Source: Limonium bicolor | Taxonomy: Eukaryota > Streptophyta > Magnoliopsida > Caryophyllales > Plumbaginaceae | NCBI GenBank assembly: GCA_023374045.1 | Contig: JAIOTZ010000266.1 | Location: forward strand, 1-64,000 | Direction: 5' to 3' | DNA length: 64,000 nucleotides | Shown: piece after piece, positions 1-11,842 of the stretch | Layout of the letters: the number at the start of each line of letters is the position of its first letter | How positions within the stretch are numbered: position 1 is the first letter of the stretch | Program-made: the position numbers and the translations under genes | The notes under the pieces: model-generated | What the model saw: the letters and a program-made list of their open reading frames with translations, nothing else | The model's database searches: none | What the model was told of the DNA's origin: nothing

Positions 1-2229
1 AATCTAGAAGCTGGCAAAACACATATAGGCGGAATAAGTGTGAAGAATTATTAGCATTTATTTGCAGGGAAAAATTATCTATCCGACTAATTTTTCCACA
101 AATCTCTAGATTAATTTGAACTTCTTGTTAATCACCTTATTTGATCATAACATGATTCACAAAACGACTCTATAAATGCGCAAATTTAATAGAGAAGATG
201 AATGATTAGCATTAATCTAGAAACAATCCGATACAATCTCATAATCAAATTGCAGGGATTCTAACTAGTTCGTAATCATTACGAACAACCCTCCCCCGGA
301 GCAATCCTCACTAGCCAGACATATCAAAGAAGCAAATGAATACAATCGAAAGAGAATTCATCTAAGGAAAGAAAAACTCCCAAATTGAATAGTTATCTAG
401 ACTCGAAGATTTGCTGGCGCAAGGTTGAAGACGATGGTTGACTCCTTTCTGGCAATGCATTTTGCAAACAGGGAAAATGATACACAAAAAACTAAATTAA
501 TTAAACCTAGAAAATAATAAATCAAAGTCCTGTCGGGTTGCAAAAGTCCAGGTCGCAATAGTATAACTAACAGAAGTAACCGGGTATCAATCCACGAGAC
601 TTGAAGAAATAAGCCTAATCCTAAGAAAACTGGAAGTTTAGGGGGTTGTGAATTGTTTTTGTGATTGAATTGAGTAAACACAAATCAGAATGTAAATGAA
701 CGATTAATGGAAGTAAATTGATAAGTTCAATAAAATGAATGGAACTCCGGGTTTGGGTTGTTCTTTACTGGATAAATCTAGCCAAACCTACAGTTTTATT
801 ATGAGAAACGGATAGGCCAATTCTTAGACTCTCTTCGATCCTAAATCCTAGTTGAAAGAAAATCTCACCTATCAGAACATGTCAACTCTAATCTAGAAGC
901 TGGCAAAACACATATAGGCGGAATAAGTGCGAAGAATTATTAGCATTTGCAGGGGAAAATTATATATCCGACTAATTTTTCCACAAATCTCCAGATTAAT
1001 TTGAACTTCTTGTTAATCACCTTATCTGATCATAATAGGATTCACAAAACGACTCTATAAATGCGCAAATTTAATAGAGAAGATGAATGATTAGCATTAA
1101 TCTAGAAACAATTCGATACAATCTCATAATCAAATTGCAGGGATTCTAACTAGTTTGTATCCATTACGAACAACCCTCCCCCAGAGCAATCCTCACTAGC
1201 CAGACATATCAAAGAAGCAAATGAATACAATCGAAAGAGAATTCATCTAAGGAAAGAAAAACTCCCAAATTGAATAGTTATCCAGACTCGAAGATTTGCT
1301 GGCGCAAGGTTGAAGACGATTTTTGACTCCTTTCTGGCAATGCATTTTGCAAACAGGGAAAATGATATACTAAAAACTAAATTAATTAAACCTAGAAAAT
1401 AATAAATCAAAGTTCTATCGGGTGGCAAAAGTCCCGGTCGCAATAGTATAGCTAACAGAAGCAACCGGGTATCAATCCACGGGACTTGAAGAAATAAGCC
1501 TAATCCTAAGAAAACTGGAAGTTTAGGGGGTTGTGAATTGTTTTTGTGATTGAATTGAGTAAACGCAAATCAGAATGTAAATGAACGATTAATGGAAGTA
1601 AATTGATAAGTTCAATAAAATGAATGGAACTCCGGGTTTGGATTGTTCTTTACTGGATAAATCTAGCCAAACCTACAGTTTTATTATGAGAAACGGACTG
1701 GCCAATTCTTAGACTCTCTTCGATCCTAAATCCTAGTTGAAAGAAGAGCTCACCTATCAGAACATGTCAACTCTAATCTAGAAGCTGACAAAACACATAT
1801 AGGCGGAATAAGTGCGAAGAATTATTAGCATTTGCAGGGAAAAATTATCTATCCGACTAATTTTTCCACAAATCTCCAGATTAATTTGAACTTCTTGTTA
1901 ATCATCTTATCTGATCATAACAGGATTCACAAAACGACTCTATAAATGCGCAAATTTAATAGAGAAGATGAATGATTAGCATTAATCTAGAAACAATCCG
2001 ATACAATCTCATAATCAAATTGCAGGGATTCTAACTAGTTCGTATCCATTACGAACAACCCTCTTCCAGAGCAATCCTCACTAGTCAGACATATCAAAGA
2101 AGCAAATGAATACAATCGAAAGAGAATTCATCTAAGGAAAGAAAAACTCCCAAATTGAATAGTTATCCAGACTCGAAGATTTGCTGGCACAAGGTTGAAG
2201 ACGATGGTTGACTCCTTTCTGGCAATGCT
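1..2229. repeat. Tandem repeat, about 2.5 copies of 885-889 bp
   Basis: The same sequence starts at 1, 890 and 1775 (each beginning aatctagaagctg), giving units of 889 and 885 bp. The third copy stops matching at about 2229, where 'ggcaatgc' is followed by different sequence. Copies differ by scattered substitutions and by a small length change near the start (copy 1 has 'atttatttgcagg' where the others have 'atttgcagg'). The array may continue left of the window. Confidence 0.9.
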
Positions 2230-2394
2230 CCACAACAATGACAATTATTCGCTTGATGAGTGTGGATGGGAATGAAGCTGATGTTGATGAAGGGAGATGA
2301 GTGTAATAGCGTTGTTGATGAGCGTAACCTTGTTTCCAGAGTGTCGTGATGTAATGATATGTAATGTGTTCATTCCTTCCCTCTGATTAGGTCA

Positions 2395-2403
2395 CTTATA
2401 TAG
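2395..2403 (-). promoter_or_regulatory. TATA-like box of the LTR
   Basis: The minus strand reads CTATATAAG. It lies between the palindromic motif cluster and the tandem repeat, the same relative place as the TATAAAA in the LTRs of the Athila element (58594-58600 and 49595-49601). A role as LTR promoter is inferred. Confidence 0.4.
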
Positions 2404-2458
2404 AGTTTCTCCCACTGTTCCCTTCAAAACGCCACACTTTTGTTGACAAATTAGCCGC

Positions 2459-2650
2459 GTCCGAACATTGGTCCGAACTTCAATGTTCGGACACTTCGTT
2501 TTGGAGCGCGAATCCGTCTTTGATTTCAAAAGTCTAGAACTGTGTCCGAACTTCAAAGTTCGGACTGAAGTTCAGACACTTCACCAGGTACAACACTCGA
2601 ACTCTCGACTTGTGTCCGAACTTGGACGTTTGGACACAAGCTCGGACACA
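2459..2650. repeat. Cluster of GTCCGAAC / GTTCGGAC inverted motifs
   Basis: GTCCGAAC occurs at 2459, 2471, 2544 and 2614. Its inverse GTTCGGAC occurs at 2485 and 2558, and a variant GTTTGGAC at 2628. The pairs form short palindromes about 20 bp across. The cluster sits just upstream of the TATA-like site of this LTR, so a protein-binding or hairpin role in the promoter is possible but unproven. Confidence 0.6.
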
Positions 2651-2893
2651 CCTTCAAAACCTTCTAAAATCCTTGTTCTACCCAAATTTGATCCCCGTTT
2701 GTTGCATCATCACCCTCGTGAGTTAATCTACTGTTTTCTTGACTTTTCTCTGCATTTGACATACAAAAAGGTATCAATTCTAATCAAACAACAAACCAAA
2801 GGAAAACGTAAGATAAGTGTGGAATATTATCAATGTGAGTATGAAAATTAAGCATTAAAGACCACTAAAACCATTCATATTTCACACTTATCA

Positions 2894-4363
2894 CACTTGT
2901 AATGTAATAAGACTTTAGCTGTGATAAAAATAGTTGCCTTGTATCTTTAATAAACATGTTTATTTGATGAAGAAATTTACCGTTTTTTAAATTATGAAAA
3001 CTCTGTTATATATGATTACAAAGAGAGAGTAAATTAAAACATGTTGGGTTTGTTTGATTGAGGACATCTGTTGAACTGTTATTGAATCTTGAAACTATAT
3101 TATAGCAAATAATAATACGATATAAAGTCTCGAATATCATTAACTGTAACATGAATAATCTCATCCAACATTGTTTTTCTAAATAAAAATTGGGAAATTT
3201 TATGAAATGTGATTTTTGGCTAATTCATGAAATGCCACTAAAAAGGGAAAATTATGAAATGCCACTATATTTTTGTAAGTGTCTATAAAATGCTACTATG
3301 CCATTTACTATAAGTAAAAAAGACAAAAATACCTCTACTAGTTAACAAAGTACTTTATGACCATAAGTATTAAAAAATTCACTAAAAGTTTAAAATACTT
3401 TAAAAATATAGACAACTATAAAAATAAATTTAAAATATAATCAAAAATTATAAATAAAAATAAAAAATATATTAAAATATCATAACACATTGAAAAAGGT
3501 AAATATTTCTTAGATTTTTTACAAAATTATTTAGTACCATAAAAAAAGAATATAGAGTTTTAAATACATAATTTATACTAATTTTTCTACAAATTTAGAG
3601 TGATATAGTACTATAATTTATATTGATAAAAAAAGATAATTTGAAAATGTATGATATAAATTATGGTAATTAATTGGTATTAGTTAATTCATAAGGCAAA
3701 AAATCCTATGTAAAACTAAATGTGGCCGGTGAGGTTGAATTTGGTAATCAGTAATATCTGGTCTCGGGTAAGCACCGGATCTCTAGTTTAGTCTAGTTGA
3801 TGTCAGGCGCGTGTAAGTCGGTTACCCGGGATCACGTATTTCCGGCCAGCGCTCTAGGTACACGTGGTGAGTACATGATGCTCAGAGAGTACGTCATAAC
3901 ACGTGTCTCAGCTTGAGCCGTACTAAGCAAGCATCTCATGAGGGATGTAAAATGCATAGGCATGAGACTTCTGGAGGCGCCATGGCAAGCTAGGAATAGG
4001 ATTAAGGCTCCGTTGGATGTTGCCTCTTTTGTGGTATAAATGTGGTATTTTTGAGTTTAATATTTTTTAAAAAAATGTTAAACCATTACTGCCGAACAAC
4101 AATTTTCAAAACAACGATAAATATACCAGCACAAAACAACCACAAAACAATCAGCAATTTATGCTGCAAAGAGAATGAATACCGTAAACAGAGGTAGGGC
4201 CAGAAAACTGTAATTAGGGACGAGAATATTTTAATAATATTAAAAAATTAATTCTTAATAAATTAATTTAAATTTTCAATAGTTATAATTATATTTTGAA
4301 AATGATATTATATATTAAATTTGACACAAAAATTAAATTAAAATTGAAATATATAAATTAATA
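2894..4363. other. AT-rich intergenic DNA, no gene seen
   Basis: Most of this is AT-rich with no convincing ORF. At 3195-3300 the phrase 'atgaaatgccacta' is repeated, suggesting an old inverted-repeat element. A less AT-rich block at 3720-4000 (with 'cgggatcacgtatttccggcc') stands out in composition but I cannot assign it. 4000-4200 is described separately. Confidence 0.6.
4000..4200. mobile_element. Possible MITE remnant
   Basis: This block shares phrases with 7840-8030: 'ctgccgaaca', 'ttttcaaaacaac', 'ccagcacaaaacaacca' and an end resembling 'ataccg.aacagag'. Its left end starts ggctccgtt and the related copy ends as the inverse (ggctctgttcgg on the minus strand). The two look like diverged copies of one small non-autonomous DNA transposon. 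Target duplications are not clear, so the family is unassigned. Confidence 0.35.
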
Positions 4364-6531
4364 CTCTCTCCGTTCAAAAATATATGTCACTTTAGAAACT
4401 TATTAAGGAAAGTAGAACAATGACGCATGTACCCCTGCTTTTTACTTTTATAACTAAATAATAAATACTTTTGTGTTGAATAGTAGGGTTAAAAGTGGAA
4501 AAAAGTGTGTCAAAAAGCTAGAATCACTACAAAAAAATTGATAATAGTGACATTATATTGGTGACGCTTTGTGAAAATGTCAAAAATAATATGACATTTA
4601 TAATTGTAACAATATTTTAAGACATTTAAGCATGTCACGTATTAGGTGAGACATTTCTAAGTGTCACAATTCAAAATATATGAATTATTAAAAAAATATG
4701 TATTGTCTGGCTTGGGAATGATTGTACATTGTTTTTATTTCACCTCCAAAATAAAGTAATTTACAACATTTTTATTATGTATTTTGTCTTATTTTTAAAT
4801 ACATAAATCCATTGAACAGTAGAATTGTTTGTTATTATATGGTGAGAATGATACTTTTATTATTGATTACTTATTTTTCTTGTAATTTTTAGGACATTTA
4901 AGGATATCATAAATTTAGTGAACATTTCTAAGTGTCACATAGAATTTATTAAAAATTATGTATAATTAGGTAGGAATAAATGTAACTGCCTCCCACCACT
5001 ATTTTTTACTTTTCAACTAAAATAAGTTAATTTACAACATCAAAATATTATAATTTATTTAAATACATTTATTATTGGGCGGAATAAATGTAACCGCCTC
5101 CGCCACATTTTTTTATTTTTCGACTAAAATAGGGTAATTTACAATATTTTTAATATGTATTATGTATTATTTTTATATGCATAATAATAAAAATGATGAT
5201 ATTTAGGAATGAAACCATTATTATATTTTTTTTGTTTTTATAAATATCCAATTTAAATTAACAAAATCTTAACTACCTATAATATCTCAACTTTAACGTG
5301 GATTTTTAATATTTCTCTTTCATCACATTTCTTCACGTTCCCCACGTCTCCCATTTATTTCTCCACTTTTGCAAACTACACGCTATACGCTCTGGGTTCT
5401 ATAGGGCTTACCTTTTGTCAAGCCTAACAGCACTTTGATTCTCACCATTAACGTGCCGGTGTTGTCATCGATTTGGTCTACTTCTCTCTCTTTGTGATCT
5501 TCTCTCAAAAAGTTGGTCTACCTCCAGTAACCCGGACAACCTTCCGTTCAAATTTGCAGTTCATTTCCAGTAATCTAGTTGATTTTCAGCGACAACGGGG
5601 AGCGATTCTCTACAACTGTAACATGATTTCCAGCAACACCAAGCATTGATTGAAGGTGTGCCTTTATTTTACTACAGTCCATTTGTTATGATTTATCCAT
5701 ATCCCCTCTGAATCCTTCGTATATATATGGACTTTTTCACCATTGTAACTATCCCAATTTTGCAAGTTGGGATTTGATTTCTACATCCGATAGCCAAGGA
5801 GTTCAAACATTAGCTTCTCAGCAATTTTATAACATGTTGGTTCGATTCAATGTGCTACAAAGCAACAGTGGCTGGTAGTTCATCTACACCATAAGTACTT
5901 CTTCAACCCCATTTCAATGATCTTTAATGATTCGGTGAAAAAAGAAGAGTTGCTCTTATATTGTTTAATATGGGTGGGATCTTTCATTAAAACTAAAAGC
6001 TTGTCAGTAGTGGTTAAACTCTTTTGATAATTGATGACACTCAATTTGTCTTCTATTCTTATATTAGTTTGAATGTTCTTTTCTCTAACTTGTTCATTCT
6101 TCTCAATATTTTAGGATCCATATGATTCAAATGGAAGCGATGAATGTCAGAACAACTTTTCATCACTGGATGGAAGTTTGGATGCTTGAGACAAGAATTA
6201 AAAGAAAGCATTTTCTCAGTCTTGTCTGTAAATGTCTTTTGTTATGGTTACCTAGGTTTTTGAGGTTGTGTAGATAAATAACATTTGTCACTCTCTACTT
6301 TTTGTAATTAGAATTACTATAGTTGCTAGTTTCTACACCTATCATTTAATGCAGGCAAGAAACTGTAGGTAACTTCTTCATATTATAGCTACTTTACACT
6401 TTCCATAGAAAATAGGTTTGTATTTATTTTTAAGATTGATTGCTACAATGTATTGTCATACTAACTATACCATTTTAATACAATGTGAATACTAGTGAGC
6501 ATACATTTTTTATTAGTTATTTTTCATTTTA

Positions 6532-6662
6532 GTTATGTTCTATTTACGTAAAAAGAAAACCAAAATTACTATTAAGTTATGTAGTATTTACGTGAAAAAA
6601 AACTAAAATTAATATTAAGTTATGTTCTATTTACGTGAAGAAAAACCAAAATAACTATTAAT
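6532..6662. repeat. Tandem repeat, 3 x 43-44 bp
   Basis: Three consecutive copies start at 6532, 6576 and 6619, each beginning gttatgt and containing 'tatttacgt' then an A-rich run. The array lies inside the CACTA element. Confidence 0.85.
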
Positions 6663-6754
6663 GATTAATAACTTCTAATAATTTAAAATTTTATTTTATT
6701 ATTCATCAAGTTAATTGATGTTTATTAAAACTAAAAACCATTTATGTGTGACGG

Positions 6755-6831
6755 TTATATATATATATATATATATTAATATATAATATATTATATATAT
6801 ATATATAATATCTATATATATATATATATAT
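6755..6831. repeat. AT dinucleotide microsatellite
   Basis: An almost uninterrupted run of alternating T and A, with a few breaks, inside the CACTA element. Confidence 0.9.
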
Positions 6832-7126
6832 GGATTATTTTGCTTTCAAAATATGTTGAAGCGTGACACTTGAAAATGCCACCTAAATAATGACAATTAT
6901 AAGTGTCTTGATATTTTGTGACACTTCTAAGTGTCATATTTTTTTTCTAACACTGTAATTCTAGACACTTGCACCCAGCGTCACAATTAATATTAGTGAA
7001 ATTTTTAAATGTCTTTATTTACAAAAAAAAGAGTCACCAATACAAACATTTGTTGTAGTGAATGACACATATTTTTAAACAAAATTCATATCCTAAAACG
7101 ACAGATATTTTTGAACGGAGGGAGTA

Positions 7127-9255
7127 TATAAAAAAGTTTGTTTTCTCTTTTTTATTTTTAGTTTATTTATAAAGATTGGTATACTTGATTATAAGTTAAT
7201 GACAATAATATAGAACAATAGTTTTAAACTAGTAGCGTTTTTCTAAAAACTTATACTAAAAATTATTTTAAGTAATTCTAATATTTTTTAATTTATAGAA
7301 TCTGTAATAAAAAAACTAAAAGATAATTGTATTATGGATAGAAGGGGTACATGATTACTAAGAATGACATAATAATCTATTTTACTTTTGACTATGTTGC
7401 TAAAATAAGGTATAAAATCTGAATATTTAATTATATGTACATATAGTAATATATAGGTCATATTTTTAACAACGAATTGTTTATTTTTTTCGTATGATGT
7501 AAACATTAATAAAGTTCACTAATTAATTATTATATTTTCCTTTTATTCAAATGTGAACAAGTAGTCTCGTGTGTTAAACCATGTATAGTTACAATTGTTG
7601 TTATCATTGATAGAATTGTGGTTGATAATAGTGAAATTATTTATATAAACCTTAATATAAATGTTAACAAAAATTGATTGTAATAAAAATTTGTTGTTTT
7701 TGTAATTAATGAATTATATATATACTAATCCCTATATTTGTTTGTAGTTTCTTTATTTTCATCTTACCAAAAATTTGTTTTAAAATGTAATGCAAAAATA
7801 TTAATTGTGACACAAAAATGATAAACGCACTGCACGTAATTAACTTATTCAAATACGCCACACGAAACCGCCACTGCCGAACACCAGTTTTCAAAACAAC
7901 TACAAAACGGGCCAGCACAAAACAACCAGCAAAACACCACAAAACAACCAAACTAAAACAACCAGACCAAAACAGCTACAAAACAACCACAAAAAGCGAT
8001 ACCGAACAGAGCCTAAAGAGGAACCTTGACGTCTGGGGTAACCGATAATTCGCTTATAATCGGAAACTAATTTTTTTTAGTTATTTTATCATTTTTATAA
8101 TTTTAGTTTTCAATTAACTAAATTTTATTTTGATATATTTTCTAGTTGTTAAAAAGAATATTCAATTAATTGATTAATCAAAATATTTTATAAAATTAAT
8201 TTTAAATATAAAAATTTTAATAAAAATGATAAGTCTTCTTTTAAAATTTTTAGTTATTAATTTAGTTTTCAGTTCAATTTGTAATTATTAAATGAAAAAA
8301 ATTTCAGGTTTTCAAATAATTCACTAGTTAAAAAAGTAAATAACAAAAATGAGGAAATTAAAAACTGAAAATTAATAACATAATATAAAAATAAATAAAC
8401 TCCTTTCTCATAATATAAGTAGTAAAATCGTCCTTAAAAGGGTAGGGGCATACACATGTCACGAGAGCAGCCTGATTGAACTGTTGAAATATTGTGAAAA
8501 GCAACTGATGGACCTTGGAGGAGACTGTAGAGCATAGCCTAAACAATCTTTTCTGAAATGTGACAAATTAATGAAAAATTAATACTGTAATGGTGGTATT
8601 CATATTTTCTGGGACCCTTTGCTATTGGATTTGAACTGAAAGCTTTTCAGTCTTGGGATAGCTTCTCACTTACTTTTTTTTTATTGATTGTTATATGAGA
8701 TTGTGAGCAAACCCTAATTGTGCTCTCTGTTTGAGTGGTGGTGATGTTTTTTTTATAAATGGCTGGAAGACCAGCAAGTGGTGGTGATGTTTTGGCATGA
8801 ATTTCTTGCGAATCTGCTCAGCTAGATCTTGTATTTATGGAATCAAAGATTGTACATGATGCAAGTTTGGGATTTGGACTAAGGAAATCAAGAGAAGGAG
8901 CTGCAATATGGAAGAACGAGCGTTTCTACGAGAAGGTAGGAAAGTGATGAGTTGATGTATTTGAGGTTGGCAATGCATGTCGGCTTTAGAGAATTAATCT
9001 TAGTTTTTATTTTATATAAAGAAGTTTCAAACAATCAACTAACTAACATGGTATTATAAAAATATATGATAATATTGAAACTATATTAAATATATATATT
9101 GGTTTTTTAAACTATACCGTAAATTTATAAATCTGTATTGTGTATAAATACTGTACTTTACAAAATATAACAAAAAATAATTATATATGGGATTGGAAGA
9201 TCGTATATATGACAACATGGTATAATTATATATTTTTAATAAAAGATGTGATATA
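7127..9255. other. AT-rich DNA with a MITE-like remnant, no gene seen
   Basis: No convincing coding region. A MITE-like block at about 7840-8030 is rich in repeated 'aaaacaacca' and related to 4000-4200; its minus-strand end is ggctctgttcggt. 8050-8390 is extremely AT-rich. 8590-9000 is less AT-rich and contains 'agaaggagctgcaatatgg'; it might be a decayed exon or untranslated region but I recognise nothing. The 3' untranslated tail of the LINE must lie in about 9100-9255, yet no clear poly(A) (poly-T on this strand) marks its end. Confidence 0.5.
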
Positions 9256-11842
9256 TTAAGAAACGAGTTGATACACGAGTTCCGGCATAGAAACCGGTGT
9301 CCATGAACCCGAAAGCTTGTTACATCGGGCATGGTTAGCTAAGCTATGTGAAGCTATGTTTACATCTCGCGGAATGTGATAGTACTGAATATTCGTAAAA
9401 CGACTAGCCGAAGCATGAATACAATCTAGAATTGTCGTCGTAGATGGCAACAGAGAAGACGGTCCCCCCTTATCCAGGTACTGGATAACAGATTGACAAT
9501 CCGAAAGAACCCGACAGGACCTATAATCGTATGCATCAGCCAGATCAAGAGCGGTGGCAATAGCCTGAGCTTCAGCATCAACCAGCATGGGAGCTCTAGT
9601 GTGCATGCAGCGTGTTGCGAGCAGCTGCGATCCCTGACGAGCCACCAAAGCATAACCAACGTCGTTGTGTGAGTCTAAACTGGCATCCTCCCAGAACTCA
9701 ATAAAATTGGGATGACGCTGGCGGTGAACCTCCAATGACAGCAATGGTAACGAAGACGTAGTCGTAGCAGCCATGGAAAGGTAACTAGAAGCCTGGCACC
9801 AGTCGTGATCAAGATCCCGGACACGTCCATGATTAAACTGACATCTTGCATACCACAACTTCCAAAAGAATTCCAGATACTCAGCCACCCTTATCTTAGG
9901 AGAATTCATGCAAAGAGAATGCACCCAATCCGAAATGCATGATCTGTTCGAATTTGAGGTGGCAGGTAAAACCCAAAAGTGGCCCAAAGTGAATGTACCG
10001 CTGGGCATTGATAAAAGACATGCAGCATAGTTTCCGGTGAATCACAGAGAAGGCAATTAACAGGCATATTCACCCTGATTCGATCCTTGATCACAGTCTT
10101 AGACGGGAGCTTAGATGCCAGCAACTTCCACCCAAAAAGCTGTACCCTTGGTGGAACAGGAAGGGCCCAGAGTGCTTTATAAGAGGAATTGTGGGAAGAT
10201 AATGCAGAAGTTGCAGGCTGAGCTGAGGTAGACATCATTTGATCTGCATGATATGCCGACTTAACAGTGAATAACTTATTCGGTGTGAGCCCCCAGTACC
10301 AAAAATCCCCTGCTAAGTAAGATGGATCAGTTGGAGAAGGCAAAGGAATTTGCAGAATATGAGGAACATTGGGAGGATCACACCATTGATCAATAAGGTG
10401 TCTATTCCACTCATTTGGCACCTGAATCAAAGTAGCAATTGACGATAGCTGACGCACCAATGGAGGTAGAATGTAGGGGAACAACTTGCCTCCAGACTTG
10501 GAAGGGAGCCATCGAGCCGTAATACTGGTAGTCTGCCCGTTAACAATTGCACGTCGACTCCCAAATTCAACCAACTCCCGTACACCCAAAAGAGCTCTCC
10601 AAATAGGGCTAGCATTGGAGCATGGCTTCACAGCTAACCAAGAAACAGAAGACAAGTATTTTGCATGATAAAACTGTGATAAAAGGGATTGGGGTGTAGA
10701 AATGATGCGCCACAACTGCTTGGCAAGCAAAGCACGATTGAAACTCCGAAGTTCTCTAAACCCCAAACCTCCTGATGGCTTAGCTTTGCAAAGGACAGAC
10801 CACTTAACCCAGTGGATAGAAGATCCCTGCGCAGTTCCTCCCCACCAAAAATTGTTGATCAGCTGCTTGATTTTCTTTAGCAACGTACGAGGCAACAAAA
10901 TAACTGACATTGCATAAGTTGGGATAGCCTGGAGCACTGCTTTTACAAGTGCTGTTCTGCCCGCATGTGATACCTTGTTGGACCAACCTTGAATGCGTTT
11001 CATAACTCTATCCTCGATGTAATTGAAAATGGAACATCTATTCTTGCCAATGGTGCTGGGAAAACCGAGATAAAGACCTAAATCAGACACCTGATGAGTG
11101 TTAAGCTCGTGTGCAATCGCTGTCTGCAATGGAACTGGGAGACCATGAGAAAGAATGACTGCCGATTTCGTAGTGTTGACACACTGTCCTGATGCCGCTT
11201 TAAAGTTATCTAGAATTTCCTGAAGAGTCCGAGCATTTAAAACTGATGCCTTCCCAAAAATGACACAGTCATATACAAAGAGCAGATTAGTGATTGGCGA
11301 AGCTAAACCAGGCTGGGAAAACCCTGAATAAACTCCTGAAGTTGCTGCAAGTTTCAAAGAAGCAGTAAGAGTTTCCATGCAGATTATAAACAATATCGGT
11401 GATAAAGGATCGCCCTGCCTAAGACCCCGCTGAGGTATGAAAACTTGTCCTGGATAACCATTGACAACCACAGATGAGCGGACAGTTGTAATGCATAATA
11501 TAACCAGAGAAACCCATGAAGCTTGAAAACCCATACTAGAGAGAACGTCGAGAACAAAACTCCACTCTATTCTGTCAAATGCCTTGGACATGTCTACCTT
11601 GAAAGCAAAATATCCCCTTTGCTTTGCCTTGGAACGCCGCATGCTATGCAGAATTTCATGTGAGATCATAATCTGATCTGAAATCATGCGATTATGGACA
11701 AAAGCCGCTTGATTATCAGAGATGACCAGTGGGAGTATATCTGCAATCCTGTTGACTAAAACCTTGGAGATTATGTGATATATCGTATTGCACAGAGATA
11801 TAGGACGGAAATCCTTAATTGTTGTAGCTCCAGGAACCTTTG
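9256..11842 (-). pseudogene. LINE ORF2 relic: reverse transcriptase core and RNase H
   Basis: This is the downstream part of an L1-type plant LINE; the upstream part is at 29550-30032, beyond the inserted 17.7 kb element. The reverse transcriptase domain shows KVDMSKAFDRIEW and PQRGLRQGDPLSPILF. The catalytic box, normally F/YADD, reads FVYD, so two key positions are changed and the enzyme should be inactive. A zinc-like CLLCDSPETMLHVFYQC segment follows. A C-terminal RNase H domain of the plant RVT_3 type has acidic residues in WEDAS, DAEAQAIATAL and VLSDCQ, and ends with HIPRDVN...HSLANHA. One lost base near 9937 puts the RNase H part in another frame; the second copy at 40050-42748 keeps the frame there. 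There is no endonuclease domain. The stop codon is at 9256-9258. Confidence 0.9.
9622..11842. repeat. Segmental duplication, copy A, left part
   Basis: From 9622 to the insertion point at 11842 the sequence matches 40050-42268 in the same orientation with few differences. The match resumes beyond the inserted element at 29550-35502. To the left of 9622 the LINE coding region continues in this copy, while the other copy changes abruptly to unrelated sequence at 40050. Confidence 0.95.

Larger units (their letters stand above)
1..2893 (-). mobile_element. Athila-like LTR, incomplete at window edge
   Basis: I read this as one long terminal repeat on the minus strand, cut by the left edge of the window. 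Its upstream end would be at 2893, where the minus strand starts TGATAAG, as the Athila LTRs at 48557 and 57557 also start. From there it has a U3-like part with a cluster of GTCCGAAC/GTTCGGAC motifs (2459-2650), a TATA-like site (2395-2403), and then a tandemly repeated section (1-2229). The repeat unit contains a stretch resembling the downstream part of the Athila LTR (a block ending in gggacttg or gggactta, then gaaaatca- or gaaataag-like sequence). No internal region or second LTR is visible, so it could be a solo LTR or part of an element continuing to the left. No protein is encoded; the short ORFs inside are not convincing. Confidence 0.5.
4525..7060. mobile_element. Non-autonomous CACTA (En/Spm-type) transposon
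   Basis: The element starts CACTACAAAAAAATTG and ends in TTGTTGTAGTG, the inverted CACTA terminus. It is flanked by the 3 bp duplication aat (4522-4524 and 7061-7063), as expected for this superfamily. Subterminal motifs of the form 'acatttctaagtgtca' recur near both ends (about 4650, 4920 and 6900), the usual transposase-binding layout of CACTA elements. At 2536 bp it encodes no recognisable transposase, so it would depend on one supplied elsewhere. Inside are three diverged copies of a segment containing 'gtaatttacaa' (about 4705, 4965, 5080), a less AT-rich block at 5340-6260, a 3 x 44 bp tandem array and an AT microsatellite. Confidence 0.9.
4364..7124. mobile_element. Stowaway-like MITE, split by a CACTA element
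   Basis: The ends are inverted (ctctctccgttcaaaa on the left, ttgaacggagggag on the right) and flanked by TA at 4362-4363 and 7125-7126, the target site of Tc1/mariner-type Stowaway MITEs. Without the nested CACTA element (4525-7060 plus one 3 bp TSD) the MITE is about 222 bp. It has the same internal sequence, in the same orientation, as the intact 226 bp copy at 60983-61208. That copy shows the unbroken sequence 'agaatgaca' at the place where the CACTA element sits here. Confidence 0.85.

Noticed and set aside
9090..9115. Poly-T with flanks resembling the sequence at 30036 as the LINE poly(A) tail and target duplication
   Set aside because: The run is only six T and the flanks (ggttttttaaac, ggtttttctaac) match imperfectly; not enough to fix the LINE ends.
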